Positions 53,188 to 61,956 of a DNA stretch of 64,000 nt are shown in pieces. The stretch's first letter is position 1; every line of letters begins with the position of its first letter. Location of the stretch: NCBI RefSeq assembly GCF_016807805.1, contig NZ_CP063362.1, positions 124,001-188,000 of the forward strand, written 5' to 3'. The position numbers and the translations under genes were made by a program. The DNA is from Xanthobacter dioxanivorans (lineage in GTDB: Bacteria > Pseudomonadota > Alphaproteobacteria > Rhizobiales > Xanthobacteraceae). The notes under the pieces are model-generated. The model ran no database searches. It saw nothing but the letters and a program-made list of their open reading frames with translations, and was not told where the DNA came from.

Positions 53188-54396
53188 TCACTGGACTAAC
53201 GTTTTAAGTTGGAAGGTGACATCCGCCGCGCATGCCGGATCCAACAGTGTCTGCGCGGCGATCAACCGGCGCGCGACCATGTGATCGGCGGACTGATTAA
53301 CTGATTCGACGGCGATCAGGCGGTCGTCGCGGAAGCTGAAGACCGAGAACGTGTTCTCCTCGGGCGATCCGCGCACAACGTGACGGTCGCTCCCCCCGGT
53401 GAGGCCGGCGATTTGAAGCTTGTCCAGACCCTGGTCGCTCCAGAACCATGGCAGCGCCGAATAGGGAAGGGCCTTGCCGGTAAGCTTCCGGGCGACGCTG
53501 CGTGCCTGGTCATTGGCATTTTGAACACTTTCCAGGCGAACCGGATGCGACGCATAGGAGGTCGGGAAACGCGTGCAGTCACCAATCGCCGAGATGCAGG
53601 GGTCGGATGTCGTCAAATACCTGTCGACGACGATTCCATCGTCGGTGGCCAGACCCCCGGCATCGGCAAGCTCGGTATTGGCCACAACCCCGATACCGGC
53701 GACGATGAGATCGGCTTCAACCACCTCCCCGCTCGCAAGCCGCAGGCCGCACACCGTCCCCTCTTTCCGGAGGATGTCCGAAATCGTGGCGGCAAACCGA
53801 AACTGAACGCCCGCCTGGAGATGGCGCCTCTCAAAGTAGGTCGAGATCTCGTGCGACGCGGTCCGTGCCATCGCCCTGTCAGCAAGGTCAATGACATCCA
53901 CGGCTTTGCCGGCGCCGGCCGCAAACGCGGCGAACTCGAGACCGATAAAGCCCGCACCGATGATGACAACCTGCCGGGCCTCCGGCAGGGCGCGCCGTAT
54001 TGCTTCCGCATCGCTGACAGTCTTGAGATAAAACACCCCCTGATCACCGCTCGGGACCTGAAGGCGCCGGTTGACCGCTCCGGTCGCAAGTATCAGGTGG
54101 TCGTAAGGCAGCGGCTTTCCGGTGGCCATCCTGACCTCGCGACGATCGCGGTCGATCTCCTGCGCCGTGTCACGGATGAGCTGGATGCGGCTTTCGGCGA
54201 ATGCGCTTTCGCCTCGTAGCAGGAATTCTTCCGCCCAGCCCGACGTCAGGAACGCTTTCGAAAGCGGTGGCCGGTGATAGGGAAGCGCGTCTTCCCCGTT
54301 CACCAGCGTGAGCGCGCCCTGATGGCCGCCGGCGCGCAGGGCAAAGGCCAGTTGGCATCCGGCGTGGCCGGCCCCGAGGATGACGATCCTGTCCAT
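53188..54396 (-). CDS. NAD(P)H:ferredoxin reductase, FAD-dependent pyridine nucleotide-disulfide family
   Basis: A 402-residue reductase with an N-terminal FAD motif (VILGAGHAGCQLAFAL), a central NAD motif (VVIIGAGFIGLEFAAFAAG) and an FAD C-motif (CISAIGDCTRFP), followed by a C-terminal reductase domain. This is the class that reduces ferredoxins for P450s and Rieske oxygenases. The ferredoxin gene lies about 145 bases upstream in the same direction. No terminal oxygenase is adjacent, so its partner is outside the module or unrecognised. Confidence 0.88.
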   Translation of the reverse strand: MDRIVILGAGHAGCQLAFALRAGGHQGALTLVNGEDALPYHRPPLSKAFLTSGWAEEFLLRGESAFAESRIQLIRDTAQEIDRDRREVRMATGKPLPYDHLILATGAVNRRLQVPSGDQGVFYLKTVSDAEAIRRALPEARQVVIIGAGFIGLEFAAFAAGAGKAVDVIDLADRAMARTASHEISTYFERRHLQAGVQFRFAATISDILRKEGTVCGLRLASGEVVEADLIVAGIGVVANTELADAGGLATDDGIVVDRYLTTSDPCISAIGDCTRFPTSYASHPVRLESVQNANDQARSVARKLTGKALPYSALPWFWSDQGLDKLQIAGLTGGSDRHVVRGSPEENTFSVFSFRDDRLIAVESVNQSADHMVARRLIAAQTLLDPACAADVTFQLKTLVQ

Positions 54397-54541
54397 TCAC
54401 CCCTCCCCTGTTCGCGCTCGCGCTTGTTGCTCGACCATGACAAATGAAACCCGACCGGCGCCCACGGGTCGAACTCCAAGTCTTCGATCCGGTGGATCAA
54501 CTTTTAGAAATGGATGAGCAGCATCCAATTCGATTGATCCA

Positions 54542-54865
54542 TTAGAATTGCGTCTCGGGAACATGCAGAACCAAACCGTCGAGTTGATCGGACAATTCGA
54601 TCTGGCAGCACAGCCTGCTCGTCGCCTTGCGTTCGGCCGCGACGAGATCCAGCATGTCGCTTTCCTGCTCCGAAGCGACGGCGAGCCGCCCCGTGTCCGC
54701 CTCGTCGACATAGACATGGCAGGTTCCACAGGAGAGCGCTCCGCCGCACTCGGCTTCGATGCCCGCGACGCCATGGCTGCGGGCCACCTGCATGGCCGAG
54801 GTCGGACGATCGAAGACGAGTTCCTGACGGGCTCCACTTGGTGAAACGAAAACGACACTCGGCAT
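54542..54865 (-). CDS. [2Fe-2S] ferredoxin, adrenodoxin/plant type
   Basis: A 107-residue ferredoxin with cluster ligands C40, C46, C49 and C86 (ECGGALSCGTCHVYV, RLCCQIEL), the C-x5-C-x2-C-x36-C spacing of P450- and oxygenase-linked ferredoxins. It is reduced by the reductase encoded just downstream. It lies 12 bases after the Fe-S protein stop, so it is cotranscribed. Confidence 0.92.
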   Translation of the reverse strand: MPSVVFVSPSGARQELVFDRPTSAMQVARSHGVAGIEAECGGALSCGTCHVYVDEADTGRLAVASEQESDMLDLVAAERKATSRLCCQIELSDQLDGLVLHVPETQF

Positions 54866-54877
54866 TTGCTTCCTTTC

Positions 54878-56194
54878 TCAGACGCGTTCCATCACGGCGC
54901 CCTGAACCGGTTTGGCGGCGATCTGATCGGCGAGAAGGATGTCTCGGGCTTCGTCGGGATCGAGCCCATGCTCGGCGATCATGTCGCTGCATTCGTCGAT
55001 CATGCGGTCGATGCCATCCATCATCTTGATGCGCTTGTAGATATCATCGGCGTGAAGCCCCATGCTCTCGCCGATGATCTCCATGACGTTGATGATCTCG
55101 AAAGAGACGTCCTTTTCGAAATGACAAAGCTCGCGGTGGCAGGCGTGAAAGACTGTCGCCAGCGTGGTGACGCCAGCCTCCGCGGCTGCCCGAAACTCCT
55201 TTTCGCGAAGCTCCTCCTTGAACCGCGGCGTCACCGTGAGATAGTTCGACATCAAGCCGACGCGGGGCACGTCGAGTTCGACCAACTTGACCCCGGGGAT
55301 GGCGGAGAGAATGTTTTTGACGGCCCGCGTCACACCGGGAAGACCCGGGCGCTCGTTCAGCGCGACCGTCTTGTTGACGACGCGGGTGAAATGCGGACGC
55401 AACAGTTCGAGCCGCTCTTCGAGATATTCGTAAAACGGCTGGAGGCTGAAAGAGCGGTCCTGCGTGATCTTCTCGTAACTGGGGATGATGATCTCATCGA
55501 ACTGCGACTGGCAGCTTGGGCACCAGGAGACTTTCGTCTCCGCGCCGACCTCCTGGATTTGCGACAGCGTGCTCAAACCGGCCCGTCCGGAGGTCTCGCC
55601 ATCGCCGGCGCGAAACTGGTTGATCCCGCAGCACGCGGAGGTGCCGCCAATGATCTGGTAGGACGCTCCGATCCGCTCGAGCACATCGAGGCACAGGATA
55701 AGGATATGTGGCGTCTTGTGGATGTTGCATCCCGTATAGAGGGCCACATCGGGCCTGACCTGTGGTTTCTGCGAGGGGCCGGCCGGCTGGAGACGTTCGA
55801 TTTCCCGTTTCGGTAGCTGAAGGCGCGACACAACCCGGACGGTCTTGGCCATGGCACGGAACGACTTCATCGCATTCAATTTAACGGTCTGGCGATCGCG
55901 CCTTTGACCATGGGCATAGTTCGCGAGCCTGACGAGCAGGCGCGGATCGACCCCGTAGTCGCAAGCGTCGACACACAGACCACTGCTCGAGCACGCGGCG
56001 CCCCAGCGCACGGCCTCCTCGGTTCCGTCGCCGCCACGCAGCAGGTCTATCATCCCCTGCAGCACGCCGGTCGGGTCGGCGGCATGGATGCCGACCGCCT
56101 CGGTCATTGGACAGGCGGTGAAGCACTTGCCACACGCTGTGCACGCGTCCGCGATCTCGCCCATGCGCTGACCCAGGGCTTCAACGAAGTCCAT
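54878..56194 (-). CDS. Fe-S protein with two ferredoxin-like motifs and CCG domain (HdrD/GlcF/DgcB-like)
   Basis: A 438-residue Fe-S oxidoreductase. The first cluster motif is complete (C18, C21, C24, C28: CTACGKCFTACP). The second reads CSSSGLCVDACDYG with C68, C74 and C78, but S71 replaces the expected second cysteine. A CCG-type domain follows (TGCNIHK, SACCGIN, WCPSCQSQFDE) and a late CHRELCHFE. Relatives are Fe-S subunits of glycolate oxidase, heterodisulfide reductase or dimethylglycine demethylation (DgcB). It should pass electrons from a dehydrogenase to the membrane. ATG 56194 follows AAGGAAG. Confidence 0.82.
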   Translation of the reverse strand: MDFVEALGQRMGEIADACTACGKCFTACPMTEAVGIHAADPTGVLQGMIDLLRGGDGTEEAVRWGAACSSSGLCVDACDYGVDPRLLVRLANYAHGQRRDRQTVKLNAMKSFRAMAKTVRVVSRLQLPKREIERLQPAGPSQKPQVRPDVALYTGCNIHKTPHILILCLDVLERIGASYQIIGGTSACCGINQFRAGDGETSGRAGLSTLSQIQEVGAETKVSWCPSCQSQFDEIIIPSYEKITQDRSFSLQPFYEYLEERLELLRPHFTRVVNKTVALNERPGLPGVTRAVKNILSAIPGVKLVELDVPRVGLMSNYLTVTPRFKEELREKEFRAAAEAGVTTLATVFHACHRELCHFEKDVSFEIINVMEIIGESMGLHADDIYKRIKMMDGIDRMIDECSDMIAEHGLDPDEARDILLADQIAAKPVQGAVMERV

Positions 56195-56228
56195 ATCAGT
56201 TCTTCCTTTTCCGACTGACGACAGACGC

Positions 56229-56990
56229 CTATCGCGCGGTCCAGCCGCCGTCGGCGAACAGCGTCGAGCCGGTGCAGAAAGACGACTCGTCGCTGGCAAG
56301 GAAAAGCATCGCCGCGGCGATTTCTTCCGGCCGTCCCAGTCGATTGAACAATTGCCGCTGCTCGAGATGGGCGCGCAGCTTGTCCGGCTCCGGACTGGCG
56401 GCGAACAGCCGGTCGTAATAGGGGGATTCAACCGTACCGGCACCAACGCAATTAACGCGAATCTTCTGGTCGGCATGATCGAGGGCCATCGCCCGGGTCA
56501 GAGCTGCCACCGCACCTTTAGACGCGACGTAGGCGGCCCGATCGTAGATGCCGACCACCGACACCGCCGAGGCCGTGTTGATGATCGACCCGCCCCCTTG
56601 TGCTGCCATGATCGGAATGACGGCCTTGCAGCCGAAGAACACACCGTTGACATTCGTCGCCATCAGCGCATTCCAGTCGGCCTCCGTCGTATCGACAACG
56701 GTTCCGCCGATCCCGTAACCCGCATTGTTGACCAGAATATCAATTCTGCCCCAGGTTGCTTGAGCCACGTCGACCATTCTTGCGACGTCTTCGAATTTCG
56801 AGACGTCGGCCGTGACGGCGAAGGCATCACCACCAGCCGCCCTGATCTCGCCCACCGTTCGCGAAGCCTCGACGTCATTGCGATCTGCAACGCAGACGGA
56901 CGCGCCTTCTTTCGCGAAGCCGAGCGCTGCCGCGCGGCCGATCCCTGAACCGCTGCCGGTGATGATGGCCGTCTTGTTCCTCAAACGCAT
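56229..56990 (-). CDS. Short-chain dehydrogenase/reductase
   Basis: A 253-residue classical SDR: nucleotide motif TGSGSGIG (residues 11-18), D36 in VADRND favouring NAD(H), NNAG at 88-91, and catalytic S141, Y154 and K158 (YVASK). The C-terminus FCTGSTLFADGGWTAR is typical. It oxidises an alcohol or reduces a ketone in the module's pathway. It follows the GntR gene on the same strand after about 250 bases. Confidence 0.9.
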   Translation of the reverse strand: MRLRNKTAIITGSGSGIGRAAALGFAKEGASVCVADRNDVEASRTVGEIRAAGGDAFAVTADVSKFEDVARMVDVAQATWGRIDILVNNAGYGIGGTVVDTTEADWNALMATNVNGVFFGCKAVIPIMAAQGGGSIINTASAVSVVGIYDRAAYVASKGAVAALTRAMALDHADQKIRVNCVGAGTVESPYYDRLFAASPEPDKLRAHLEQRQLFNRLGRPEEIAAAMLFLASDESSFCTGSTLFADGGWTAR

Positions 56991-57236
56991 TGCAATCTCC
57001 AGGTCACCGGGAAAGGGTCTGTCGTCGCCTGCTCACAGCCAGGCCGGAACGGTATCGCGACGGAGGGGGAAAGCTGAAGTGGACCTCGCTCGCCGACCGT
57101 GGCGGCGTTGTCGCCGCGCGCCGCGCATGCCGGTGCTCACGCGGGATCAGGGATCCCGGCGAGCGGTGGGACAAAAGCTTGGAGCAAGAATGAGCGGCGC
57201 GGTCGGCCGTCCGCCGTTTCGGCGGCTGCGACCGGA

Positions 57237-57890
57237 CTACTTGCCGAGAACAGCTCGCTCTGTGGTGCGGATATGTCTTTGAAGAGCCGCCTTGAGGGCT
57301 TCTGCATCGCGCTTCGCGAGCGCGGCGAAGATATCCAGGTGCTCCTGGTGGCGGGCCGTCGCCGCGGCAGGATCTGCGCCGCGCTCCGCCAGGTAAATGA
57401 CCACGTGCAATTGGATCTGCAGCTGCGCGTAAAACCGGATCAGCATCGGGTTGGCGGCGAGAGCGACGATCGAGGAATGAAACTCCGTGTTCGCGCGCAC
57501 GAAATCTGCGCTCGATCCGGCTTCGCCGAGCTTGTCGACGGCGCGTTTTAGCTTCTGAAGATCCGCGTCCGTCACATTCTGCACCGCGTAATCGGCGGCG
57601 AAGGATTCCAAGGTTAGACGCAAAGCAAAGAGCTGGCGTGCCTGGGCCTGGTCGATGGGATTGACAACGGTTCCGCTGCGCCCGGCGACCGACAGGAAGC
57701 CTTCGCTCTGCAGGCGGTTGATCGCTTCCCGGACCGGCGTCCTGCCGATCTGCAGCCGATCGACCAGAAGATACACCGAGGTTCTCTCTCCCGGCCGCAG
57801 CTCGCGACGCAGGACCAGATCGATGATGCCGTTGTAGGCGAGGTCGACGGCGGAGAGCTCCTTGGCGGCGGTATTCGGCATGTCGTCCAT
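57237..57890 (-). CDS. GntR-family regulator with FCD domain
   Basis: A 217-residue FadR-type regulator: winged helix (AYNGIIDLVLRRELRPGERT, LQIGRTPVREAINRLQSEGFLS) and FCD domain (RLTLESFAADYAV, NTEFHSSIVALAANP, RHQEHLDIFAALAKRDAEAL). ATG 57890 is used; 57881 is an alternative. It probably recognises the palindromes at 52122-52140 and 58202-58220, which bracket the module, and so controls both the MHS/PhyH unit and its own operon. Confidence 0.88.
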   Translation of the reverse strand: MDDMPNTAAKELSAVDLAYNGIIDLVLRRELRPGERTSVYLLVDRLQIGRTPVREAINRLQSEGFLSVAGRSGTVVNPIDQAQARQLFALRLTLESFAADYAVQNVTDADLQKLKRAVDKLGEAGSSADFVRANTEFHSSIVALAANPMLIRFYAQLQIQLHVVIYLAERGADPAAATARHQEHLDIFAALAKRDAEALKAALQRHIRTTERAVLGK

Positions 57891-58181
57891 GATCGACCGG
57901 TTCGTTGTCAGCCGCTTGCGCGATCGCCGCGGAAACGGCGCCATCCTGCGGGCAGAAAGCTAGCCGAGCATCCGCGATGCGGATACCCGGACATGTTGCT
58001 GTCAACGAAAATCTTCCGACGCCCCTGTCGAGCAGCGCCACCCGACCCGGCGTTGGCGCCCTCAGGCGCCAGGCTACGGCACGGTTGCAGTACCCGGCGA
58101 TGCTCGACCCGAGCAACGTGGCCCGTCCGTCAACGAATGTCTGATGCCGTCGGATCACGTCCGTTCCCTTCTTCTTGCCAA

Positions 58182-58220
58182 ACGCTATCCTTGCCGAATT
58201 GACATGTCAATTTAGCATGT
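58182..58220 (-). promoter_or_regulatory. Promoter and GntR-type operator of the regulator operon
   Basis: ACATGTCAA-T-TTAGCATGT (58202-58220) differs from the perfect site at 52122-52140 at two positions, and the match continues into the flanking CAAAA. On the minus strand TTGACA (58210-58205) is followed 17 bases later by TAGCGT (58187-58182). The site lies about 310 bases upstream of the GntR start, leaving a long leader. Confidence 0.65.
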
Positions 58221-58733
58221 CAAAAAAGAAGGACAATTCGTGGCTGATGGGCAAGCGTGAGTGATCGCCGCCGTCGCCCTTGGCGAAACAGAAGCTCGGA
58301 TCGTCTGGGCAATCATGACAGGGGGGCAGAATTGCAGGATGGCGTGAACGGCCGCATCCATCGGAAGGGACGCCAGGCGCCCCGGCGTCCTCCCCCCCCC
58401 GGCAAGGAGATCGCCTGGCGCCCATGCGGCAAGGGCTTCAATGTCCAGGATGGGGGGAAAGTCAGTCCGGGGGCTCGCGCGCAAAGCTCTCTGAGCCGAT
58501 GCGGCCGCCTGCTCTTCGCACTGCATGTCGGCCCCGTGGCACAGGCCACGACCACAGGCCTGACACACGACCCATAGAAGCGCCAAGCTGCCCAGGCCCC
58601 GTCAGAAAATCTCCTTGCAAAGGCGGGGGCATCCACACACGCCCCCGCTTGCCTGGAGACCGAGAGCAACCATCAGTCGTTCGACCCGCCCGGGGACGGC
58701 AAAAGCTGCGCCCTCATCGTATCCAGGCTGCGG
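58221..58733. other. Intergenic region between the GntR module and the nitrile hydratase operon
   Basis: Apart from the terminator hairpin at 58621-58650, I see no supportable gene. A minus-strand frame of about 124 residues (58212-58586) has no recognisable domain. The change in base composition from the AT-richer module to GC-rich DNA falls in or near this region. Confidence 0.4.
58621..58650 (-). terminator. Hairpin downstream of the nitrile hydratase operon
   Basis: GCGGGGGC (58623-58630) and GCCCCCGC (58641-58648) are perfect eight-base arms with a ten-base loop, extended by one wobble and one A-T pair. It lies about 85 bases beyond the leftward accessory-gene stop. The T-run is weak. 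Confidence 0.5.
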
Positions 58734-59087
58734 TCACGAGCCTTGTTCCAGAATGCCGGGTGCAAGCTCAATGGGCTGACCATGGGGCGTCGCCTTACCC
58801 GCCGCGCGCCAGGCCTCGCGTAGCGCGTCGAGAACCGCACGGTCGGTGGCGGCCCTGGAAATCAGCAGTTCTTCCAGAGTGTCGAGCCACAGCTCGTAGC
58901 TGGCCTCGCCGCTGGGCGAAGCCTTGGTCCGCGCCACCAGCGCCTCGGTCCACTCCATCCAGGAGAACAGGCCGGCGCGGTTGAGGCAGACGGCAAGCGC
59001 GAATACCCGCGCTTGCCACGGCTCCTGAAAGACAGCTCCCCCCGGCGGTGGCTCGGGGTGCGAAGAGGCGTCAGATTGGTGGCTCAA
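58734..59087 (-). CDS. Nitrile hydratase accessory (activator) protein
   Basis: A 117-residue protein of the nitrile hydratase activator family (FQEPWQARVFALAVCLNRAGLFSWMEWTEAL, YELWLDTLEELLI), related to the N-terminal half of the beta subunit. In cobalt enzymes such proteins exchange or insert the metal and assist cysteine oxidation. It overlaps the beta-subunit stop by 17 bases, the usual alpha-beta-activator order. Confidence 0.88.
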   Translation of the reverse strand: MSHQSDASSHPEPPPGGAVFQEPWQARVFALAVCLNRAGLFSWMEWTEALVARTKASPSGEASYELWLDTLEELLISRAATDRAVLDALREAWRAAGKATPHGQPIELAPGILEQGS

Positions 59088-59733
59088 GGTAGCTTTCCCA
59101 CGCTTCGATGGTCACTGACAAGGTGGGGTCGGACTCTGAGCCCCACAGCTCGCGTCCGTCGAAGCGGACAGTATAGAGCCACTGGGGCTGAGGGCCGAGG
59201 CCTTGGGCGTTGGCATCGGCGAATACGAAGAAGCCACGCACCGCTTCGATCACGCCGGCCTTGCCGCGCGCGTATCGGGGAAGGCGGGTGTGGTGAGAGG
59301 GGTTCATCTGGCGCGTCCGGACCGGGGCACCCGCGGCAAACCTCGCCGGCCGATCCGGCTCGCGGGTGTATTGCGCTCCAGCCGCCAGCGCCGGGAGCAC
59401 CCGCTCTGCCGTCAGCACGCTGGGCACCGGCCGGCCCGGACCTTGCGAGATGCCGCTTTCCACCTCGGCGCGGCTCACCAACCCCTCGGCGACCAGGCGG
59501 GAGACAAGCCCCTTGAACCAGATCTCGAAATAGGAAGAGGTCAGATACTCCGCCGGAGGCAGCTTCTCCCGGCTCGCGCGCATGGCGTCGATGTTCCACA
59601 CGCCCATCGCCATGCAGGCGAGCGTGTTTGCCAGCACGCGCCGCTCCCAGGTCGAGTGGAACGGGATGTGGACGGGCTCGGGAACCACCGGCCCGAACCC
59701 CTCCATGCCACCAAGGTCGTGGGCCCCGTTCAT
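59071..59733 (-). CDS. nthB: Nitrile hydratase subunit beta
   Basis: A 220-residue beta subunit ([20 protein letters not shown] start, YEIWFKGL-type [20 protein letters not shown], then [21 protein letters not shown] and [10 protein letters not shown] near the end), the normal length. With the alpha subunit it forms the enzyme that hydrates nitriles to amides. Its start overlaps the alpha stop by four bases (ATGA). Confidence 0.94.
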   Translation of the reverse strand: MNGAHDLGGMEGFGPVVPEPVHIPFHSTWERRVLANTLACMAMGVWNIDAMRASREKLPPAEYLTSSYFEIWFKGLVSRLVAEGLVSRAEVESGISQGPGRPVPSVLTAERVLPALAAGAQYTREPDRPARFAAGAPVRTRQMNPSHHTRLPRYARGKAGVIEAVRGFFVFADANAQGLGPQPQWLYTVRFDGRELWGSESDPTLSVTIEAWESYLEPPI

Positions 59734-60362
59734 GCGGCGCCTCCAGGCACGGTGACGAGGCCGGTGCCGATCATGGAATCGCGGGTGACGAGGGCGGCGA
59801 GGGCGGCGAGGTCCCAGGCCTCCGTGCCGGCGGGGCGCTGGGGAATCACGAGGTAACGCACTTCGGCGGTGGAATCCCAGACCCGGATCTTTTTGTCCAC
59901 TGGCAGCGTCACGCCGAAATCCGCCAGCACCGCGCGCGGATCGCTCACCACCCGTGAACGGTAAGCCGCGCTCTTGTACCAGGCGGGCGGCAGGCCGAGC
60001 ACGGGCCATGGATAGCAGGAGCACAGCGTGCACACGACCACGTTGTGCACGCTGTCGGTGTTCTCCAGCGCCACCATCGTCTCACCCTGGCGGCCGCCAT
60101 AGCCGAGGGTGGCGATGGCCGCGGAGGCATCGCGGCGCAGGAAATCCATGTAGTCGGGTTCGAGCCAGGCCTTGGCGACCACCCGGGCGCCGTTCCGCGG
60201 GCCGATCCGCGTCTCGTAGCTTTCGATGATGAGGTCGAGGGCCGCCGGATCGACATAGCCCTTCTCGACCAGCACCGTCTCCAGAGCCCGGACCCTCAGC
60301 TCCATCTCCGAGAGCGAACTGCCCTCGTCATGATCATGTCCGTGCTCATGATCTCCCGACAT
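59730..60362 (-). CDS. nthA: Nitrile hydratase subunit alpha, cobalt type
   Basis: A 210-residue alpha subunit. The metal claw VCTLCSC is at residues 110-116 (C111, C114, S115, C116), where two cysteines are oxidised in the mature enzyme. Thr at position 112 marks the cobalt rather than the iron type. A His/Asp-rich N-terminus ([11 protein letters not shown]) may help bind metal. The product amide would need an amidase, which is not in the window. Confidence 0.95.
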   Translation of the reverse strand: MSGDHEHGHDHDEGSSLSEMELRVRALETVLVEKGYVDPAALDLIIESYETRIGPRNGARVVAKAWLEPDYMDFLRRDASAAIATLGYGGRQGETMVALENTDSVHNVVVCTLCSCYPWPVLGLPPAWYKSAAYRSRVVSDPRAVLADFGVTLPVDKKIRVWDSTAEVRYLVIPQRPAGTEAWDLAALAALVTRDSMIGTGLVTVPGGAA

Positions 60363-60401
60363 CTCTCGTCTCCTGGCTCATGCAGGTGGCGTGTCCGCCC
60401 A

Positions 60402-60902
60402 TCACGCGACGGTCGCGAATTCCGGCTTGCTCAGGGCGCTATCCTCGATCCGGTTGATGAGGCCGTAGATGTCGCCGAGCACCCACAGGTCGCGCACCAG
60501 ACCACCTTCGAAGGTGAAGATCGGTGCACCGTTCCACCACACATGCCGGCCACTGGGCGCGTGCCCGAACAGCGGCTTGCGATGGATGCCGTGGAAGCGC
60601 ACCTTCGCCGCAACCTGGTTATCCTGCTCGATCATGATCAGGATATCCGAAGTATAGCCCTCCAAAGAATCCGTCACCCAGCGCACATAATCGGCGAACT
60701 GGGCGTGGCCCACAAGCGTCGGCCCGAGCGAGCCGCGGAAGGTGAAATCGGGGTGGAAGATCTGAGGGATCAGGCCGACGTCCGCATGGTCCCACATGTC
60801 TTTGTAGAACATGCGCACGATCTCCTTCTGCGGGCTGAGGGAGGTGGCGCCGAAGCACATCGGTGCCTCGCCGTCCATGAGCGGTGCCGCTTTTGAGTTC
60901 AT
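60402..60902 (-). CDS. SnoaL-like polyketide cyclase/NTF2-fold protein
   Basis: A 166-residue NTF2-fold protein (KEIVRMFYKDMWDHADVGLIPQIFHPDFTFRGSLG, FADYVRWVTDSLEGY, VAAKVRFHGIHRKPLFGHAPSGRHVWW). The family covers cyclases, isomerases and small-molecule carriers. It sits between the importer and the nitrile hydratase genes in the same operon, so it may process or bind the nitrile or its precursor. ATG 60902 follows GAGG. Confidence 0.8.
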   Translation of the reverse strand: MNSKAAPLMDGEAPMCFGATSLSPQKEIVRMFYKDMWDHADVGLIPQIFHPDFTFRGSLGPTLVGHAQFADYVRWVTDSLEGYTSDILIMIEQDNQVAAKVRFHGIHRKPLFGHAPSGRHVWWNGAPIFTFEGGLVRDLWVLGDIYGLINRIEDSALSKPEFATVA

Positions 60903-60948
60903 TTCTGCCTCGTGTTCATGAAAGGTGGGACGGGACCGGTGCGTCAGC

Positions 60949-61956
60949 TCAACCGCCCTGAGCCGCGGCGGCTTCGTCTGCGCCGAACGCGGGCGTCGGC
61001 GCGGCTCCCGCCCCAAGGCCGCGCAGGGTGCCGATGACACCGCGGGCGAAGAAGAGCGAGACGATGATGAGCACGACGCCGACCAGGATCGGCACGTAGA
61101 CGAAGTAGAGGGAGATAACCTCCGTGATCGGATAGATCAGCAACACGCCGATGAGCGGCCCGAACACGGTGCCCAGCCCGCCGATGACGGCGTAGAGGAT
61201 GGCATTGATGGACAGGCCGATCTCCAGGCTGGAGGTGCTGACGTGGCGCATCATCAGCGCGTAAAAGGCCCCGCCCATGCCCGCGATGGCCGCGCTCGCG
61301 GCGAACATCAGGAGGCGCCACAGCCGCGCATCGAAGCCGAGCTGGCGGGCGCGGTCCTCGTTCTGCGCAACGGCCCGCACCAGCATCCATGTTTCGGCCC
61401 GCTGCAAGGCGAGCCGCCCGAGCATGATGGCGACCAGGGGAAGCACCGCGAGGTAGTAGAGCGCCACCGTGGGGCCGATGCCGACCTGAAATCCCATGAA
61501 GCCGATAGTGCGGGCGTCGATGAGGAGCCCGTCCTCGCCCCCCGTCACACCCGACATGGCATTGGCGGCGAGCAGCGCGATGGAGGAGATGATGACGGTG
61601 GCGATGGTGGGATTGTGGTTCTCCATCCGTACCAGGACAGCGGCCACCAGCAGCCCCGCGAGCCCCGCGGCCACCAGCGATCCGACCAGGACTGCCGGCA
61701 GAGACCAGGCCGCCGCGGAGACCAGCGGAACCGCCAGATAGGCGCCGATTGCAAAGAACAGCGCATGCATGAAGCTCAAGATGCGCGCGTAGCTGTAGCT
61801 GAGGTCGAACCCGATCGCGAGATAGACCATCACCACCATCTGGAAGAAGAAGAACCTCCAGTAGTCGCTCGCCAGCAGCGGCGCGATCAACAGCAGGACG
61901 AGCGAGGCCGTCTGCAGCGCATCGATGAGGGCGGAAGTCCAATTGCGACGCATCAT
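60949..61956 (-). CDS. livM: Branched-chain-type ABC importer permease LivM
   Basis: A 335-residue permease with about nine membrane helices (YSYARILSFMHALFFAIGAYLAV region, MGGAFYALMMRHVSTSSLEIGLSINAILYAVIGG). It starts at ATG 61956 or 61953, overlapping the livH stop (TGATGATG) behind GGGAGG. It belongs to the importer of the nitrile hydratase operon. Confidence 0.88.
   Translation of the reverse strand: MMRRNWTSALIDALQTASLVLLLIAPLLASDYWRFFFFQMVVMVYLAIGFDLSYSYARILSFMHALFFAIGAYLAVPLVSAAAWSLPAVLVGSLVAAGLAGLLVAAVLVRMENHNPTIATVIISSIALLAANAMSGVTGGEDGLLIDARTIGFMGFQVGIGPTVALYYLAVLPLVAIMLGRLALQRAETWMLVRAVAQNEDRARQLGFDARLWRLLMFAASAAIAGMGGAFYALMMRHVSTSSLEIGLSINAILYAVIGGLGTVFGPLIGVLLIYPITEVISLYFVYVPILVGVVLIIVSLFFARGVIGTLRGLGAGAAPTPAFGADEAAAAQGG

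Noticed and set aside
58212..58586. Possible small gene between the GntR module and nitrile hydratase
   Set aside because: No recognisable domain or convincing ribosome-binding site, and it overlaps the GntR operator.
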